Below, piece by piece: positions 24,212-25,875 of a stretch of 25,875 nt of DNA. How positions within the stretch are numbered: position 1 is the first letter of the stretch; each line of letters opens with the position of its first letter. Below the pieces are notes generated by a model that was given only the letters and a program-made list of their open reading frames with translations, had not been told where the DNA came from and ran no database searches. The position numbers were made by a program, and so were the translations under genes. The stretch is from JBKJUK01 sp046590705 (GTDB lineage: Bacteria; Acidobacteriota; Thermoanaerobaculia; Gp7-AA8). The stretch spans positions 1 through 25,875 of the forward strand of contig JBKJUK010000003.1 in the NCBI GenBank assembly GCA_046590705.1, in the 5' to 3' direction.

Positions 24212-24598
24212 TCAGATTCTCGAGATGGCCAGCAGGGTCAACAACCCAACGTCCTGATCAGATCGCATTGCACCCTGCGAATGGCGCCCGCGCGCCAGAG
24301 CGCTGCCCTGCGTGAGCAGGGATCCGATCGACCCGCTGCCAAGCACGACGTTGCCGACTGCAGGCAAAAGAAGAGTCGCTCGTCTCGTTTCGTCCGGCTT
24401 TCGCTCGGCGGGCAGGGACGAATCACCATCCGTTTCGGCGGGCTGGGCTGCGAGGACATTCGCGACATGGCAAAGAGGAACCATCGCGTGAATCTGACGA
24501 TGAAAAGGAAGAACACAACAGCTGAACATAAACGCCGCAGCGAAGACAGCCATTACGCTGCCGCTGATCAACATCGCTGCCAGAGCTCTCTTCACCAT
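24212..24598 (-). CDS. Small membrane or secreted protein of the copper operon, unknown function
   Basis: About 128 residues from the ATG at 24598; a TTG at 24613 would add five residues, and neither start has a good ribosome binding site. An N-terminal hydrophobic helix (ALAAMLISGSVMAVFAAAFM) is followed directly by SCCVLPFHRQIHAMVPLCHV, a Cys/His/Met cluster that could bind metal just outside the membrane. The remaining part is not recognisable. It is the first gene of the minus-strand copper set, 132 bp before the Met-rich lipoprotein gene. I infer it is real from the helix plus Cys/His pattern and from position. It could be a signal-anchored metallochaperone. No function is assigned. Confidence 0.55.
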   Translation of the reverse strand: MVKRALAAMLISGSVMAVFAAAFMFSCCVLPFHRQIHAMVPLCHVANVLAAQPAETDGDSSLPAERKPDETRRATLLLPAVGNVVLGSGSIGSLLTQGSALARGRHSQGAMRSDQDVGLLTLLAISRI

Positions 24599-24736
24599 TT
24601 GGTCGTCATGCAATTGTTGTGACGTTCTTCCCCTGGATGTAGTTTCGCCGACTGCAGATTAGGACCTCACTGCTGCGTTCGTTCGACCTTGCGCCCAGCG
24701 GCGTCGAACGGCGCTCTCTCGGGTCAGACCACAAGC

Positions 24737-24755
24737 CCACAGTTGAAAACTGTGG
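24737..24755. other. Perfect 8-bp-stem hairpin between divergent units
   Basis: CCACAGTT (24737-24744), loop GAA, AACTGTGG (24748-24755). It lies in the 325-bp gap (24599-24923) between the copper operon start and the first receiver gene, with GGGTCAGACC just upstream (24721-24730). No T-tract follows. It may be one of the dispersed hairpins seen elsewhere here, or an operator. The rest of the gap has no gene I can support. Confidence 0.45.
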
Positions 24756-24923
24756 CCACTCGCGCCCAATTGTATTAAAAGGGGCGCCTCAACGACAAAC
24801 AGAGTACTTAACACCGGATCGGAGTTGCCGAAGTGCGTCCGCACGTCAGGAGTCCACCCGAACTTGCTCGGATTAGCAGCTCCGGCGAGAGAATCCGGAA
24901 ACGTAGAGTTAAAGGATCGCGGA

Positions 24924-25322
24924 TTGCGTAAGAAAAAAGTACTTCTGGTCGACGACGACTCCGAGTTTCGTGAGATCGCCGCCTACCGCCTGGCCGCGGA
25001 TGACTTCGAGGTTACGCACGCAGACAATGGTGCGCAGGCAGTCGACAAACTCGTTGGAGAGACCTTCGATGCGGTGATCGTTGATCTTCTCATGCCCGAG
25101 ATGGACGGCATCGCCTTCATCGAGCACCTGAAGGTCCGCCACCCGAAGCTTGCTCGCAGAGTGATCATCGTCACAGCGAGACGAAGTCAATATACCGAAC
25201 GACTCAGCGGGTCGTTCGTCTGCGCCGTTCTCGAGAAGCAGGCGCTCGTCGTCGAGAGACTGGTCCGCGTCACGACCACATGTATCGAAACGGCCGAGGC
25301 AGCAGGAGATCAGAAATACTGA
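24924..25322 (+). CDS. Stand-alone response regulator receiver (first of two)
   Basis: A 132-residue single receiver domain. Acidic pocket VDDDSEF (Asp10-12), phosphoacceptor Asp54 in VIVDLLMPEMDG, Thr84 in IIVTAR and Lys105 in VLEKQ are all present. There is no DNA-binding or other output domain. I chose the TTG at 24924 because AAAGGA lies 7 bases upstream and the domain begins there. An earlier in-frame TTG at 24825 would add 33 residues with no domain. The segment before Lys105 (GSFVCAVLEKQALVVERLVR) departs from the usual KPF turn. Such proteins act in phosphorelays or by binding partners. No kinase lies beside it. The next gene is a second receiver 48 bp on. Confidence 0.87.
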   Translation: MRKKKVLLVDDDSEFREIAAYRLAADDFEVTHADNGAQAVDKLVGETFDAVIVDLLMPEMDGIAFIEHLKVRHPKLARRVIIVTARRSQYTERLSGSFVCAVLEKQALVVERLVRVTTTCIETAEAAGDQKY

Positions 25323-25370
25323 ATTGAAACTCGATGGAATTCCAGCGGACGCTACTGTCTTTGAGGGGAC

Positions 25371-25757
25371 ATGACTGAACGCCGCAGCAATTACCGCGCC
25401 CTGGTAGTGGAGGACGATCCGGCCATCCTCGGACTCGTGAAACTCGTGCTCGAGCGAGAAGAATTCATCGTCGAAGGTGTCACCGGCGGAGCGGCGGCCA
25501 TACAACTGCTCCGCGAGGTCGCATACGACCTTCTCATCGTAGACCTGATGCTCCCCGACATCAGCGGCGAACAGATACTCGACTACCTTGAAGAGTCGAA
25601 ACCACATACACTCCGCCGGGTCATTGTGACCACCGCATCCCCGCGCCATCTGAGCACCGAGTTTCTCGAAAGAATCTGTCGTCTTCTCGAGAAACCCTTC
25701 GATATTGAGCGGCTGGTACTCATGGCCCGCGAATGCCGCCAGGACTCTGCTGCGTAG
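25371..25757 (+). CDS. Stand-alone response regulator receiver (second of two)
   Basis: A 128-residue single receiver domain. Acidic pair in LVVEDDPAI (Asp15, Asp16), phosphoacceptor Asp58 in LIVDLMLPDISG, Thr88 in VIVTTAS, and Lys108 in the canonical LLEKPFD turn are present. It has no output domain. The ATG has GAGGGG about 3-6 bases upstream. It follows the first receiver by 48 bp on the same strand and is probably cotranscribed. The two share the fold but little close identity, so this is not a recent duplicate. The signal and partner are unknown. Confidence 0.92.
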   Translation: MTERRSNYRALVVEDDPAILGLVKLVLEREEFIVEGVTGGAAAIQLLREVAYDLLIVDLMLPDISGEQILDYLEESKPHTLRRVIVTTASPRHLSTEFLERICRLLEKPFDIERLVLMARECRQDSAA

Positions 25758-25766
25758 TCCGCGTGA

Positions 25767-25875
25767 TGAAACGGGGCCATCTGCTTCGTTGTCGCGTCGG
25801 CCGGCCGGTTTCAACGTGGCTTAGGCCACGCCTCACCGTCCGACCTCGCTCCGCCTCGCATCTGACCCCGTTTGA
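25767..25875. repeat. Element of about 110 bp with terminal inverted repeats (MITE/REP-like)
   Basis: TGAAACGGGGCCA (25767-25779) and TGACCCCGTTTGA (25863-25875) are inverted repeats matching at 11 of 13 positions. Inside are the palindrome CGGCCGGCCG (25798-25807) and the hairpin CGTGGC-TTAG-GCCACG (25815-25830). No open frame fits. The right end coincides with the window edge, so more may lie beyond. Confidence 0.5.

Noticed and set aside
24909..25814. Minus-strand open frame of 301 residues
   Set aside because: Antisense to both receivers, whose phosphorylation motifs are intact on the plus strand.

Overview
The window is GC-rich (by eye near 58-60 percent), densely coding bacterial chromosome. 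The gene set points to an Acidobacteriota-like organism, perhaps the Thermoanaerobaculia side: a Ser/Thr kinase fused to TolB-like and TPR domains, a giant secreted beta-helix/IPT protein, YHS/HMBD copper proteins and many palindromic intergenic repeats. This is inference; there is no rRNA or marker gene to settle it. I saw no tRNA, rRNA, CRISPR array or intact insertion sequence.

Region 1 (1-4198, + strand) is a [NiFe]-hydrogenase maturation cluster: the 3' part of hypF, then hypC, hypD and hypE. HypF and HypE make the cyanide ligands, and HypC with HypD assembles and carries the Fe(CN)2CO centre. The hydrogenase structural genes and hypA/hypB are not in the window. hypF-hypC-hypD overlap; hypE is separated by a 113-bp GC-rich spacer.

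Region 2 (4342-7581) holds an aldo/keto reductase (+) and, convergent to it, a soluble Ser/Thr kinase with TolB-like and TPR domains (-).

Region 3 (7892-14617, - strand) is one 2241-residue secreted protein: signal peptide, parallel beta-helix, Ig-like domain, eight tandem IPT/TIG domains, fibronectin-III-like domains, a BACON-like domain and a duplicated C-terminal module I cannot name. Its IPT DNA shows a recent two-domain (about 522-bp) duplication. About 490 bp of gene-free DNA follows, then an alpha/beta hydrolase (15110-16024, -).

Region 4 (16156-24598) is a copper-handling locus. A CPC-type Cu+ P-type ATPase (+) carries two YHS and two HMBD metal-binding modules. Facing it is a tightly coupled minus-strand operon: small membrane protein, Met/His-rich HMBD lipoprotein, TolC-type lipoprotein, two-domain multicopper oxidase with an HMBD tail, cytochrome c, and a small periplasmic protein. 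The inferred division of labour is cytoplasmic export by the ATPase, periplasmic capture by the lipoprotein, oxidation by the multicopper oxidase (with the cytochrome as possible redox partner), and an outer-membrane exit. Between the two units lie about 590 bp of nested inverted repeats.

Region 5 (24924-25757, + strand) has two consecutive stand-alone response-regulator receivers without output domains. The window ends inside or at the end of a roughly 110-bp element with terminal inverted repeats.
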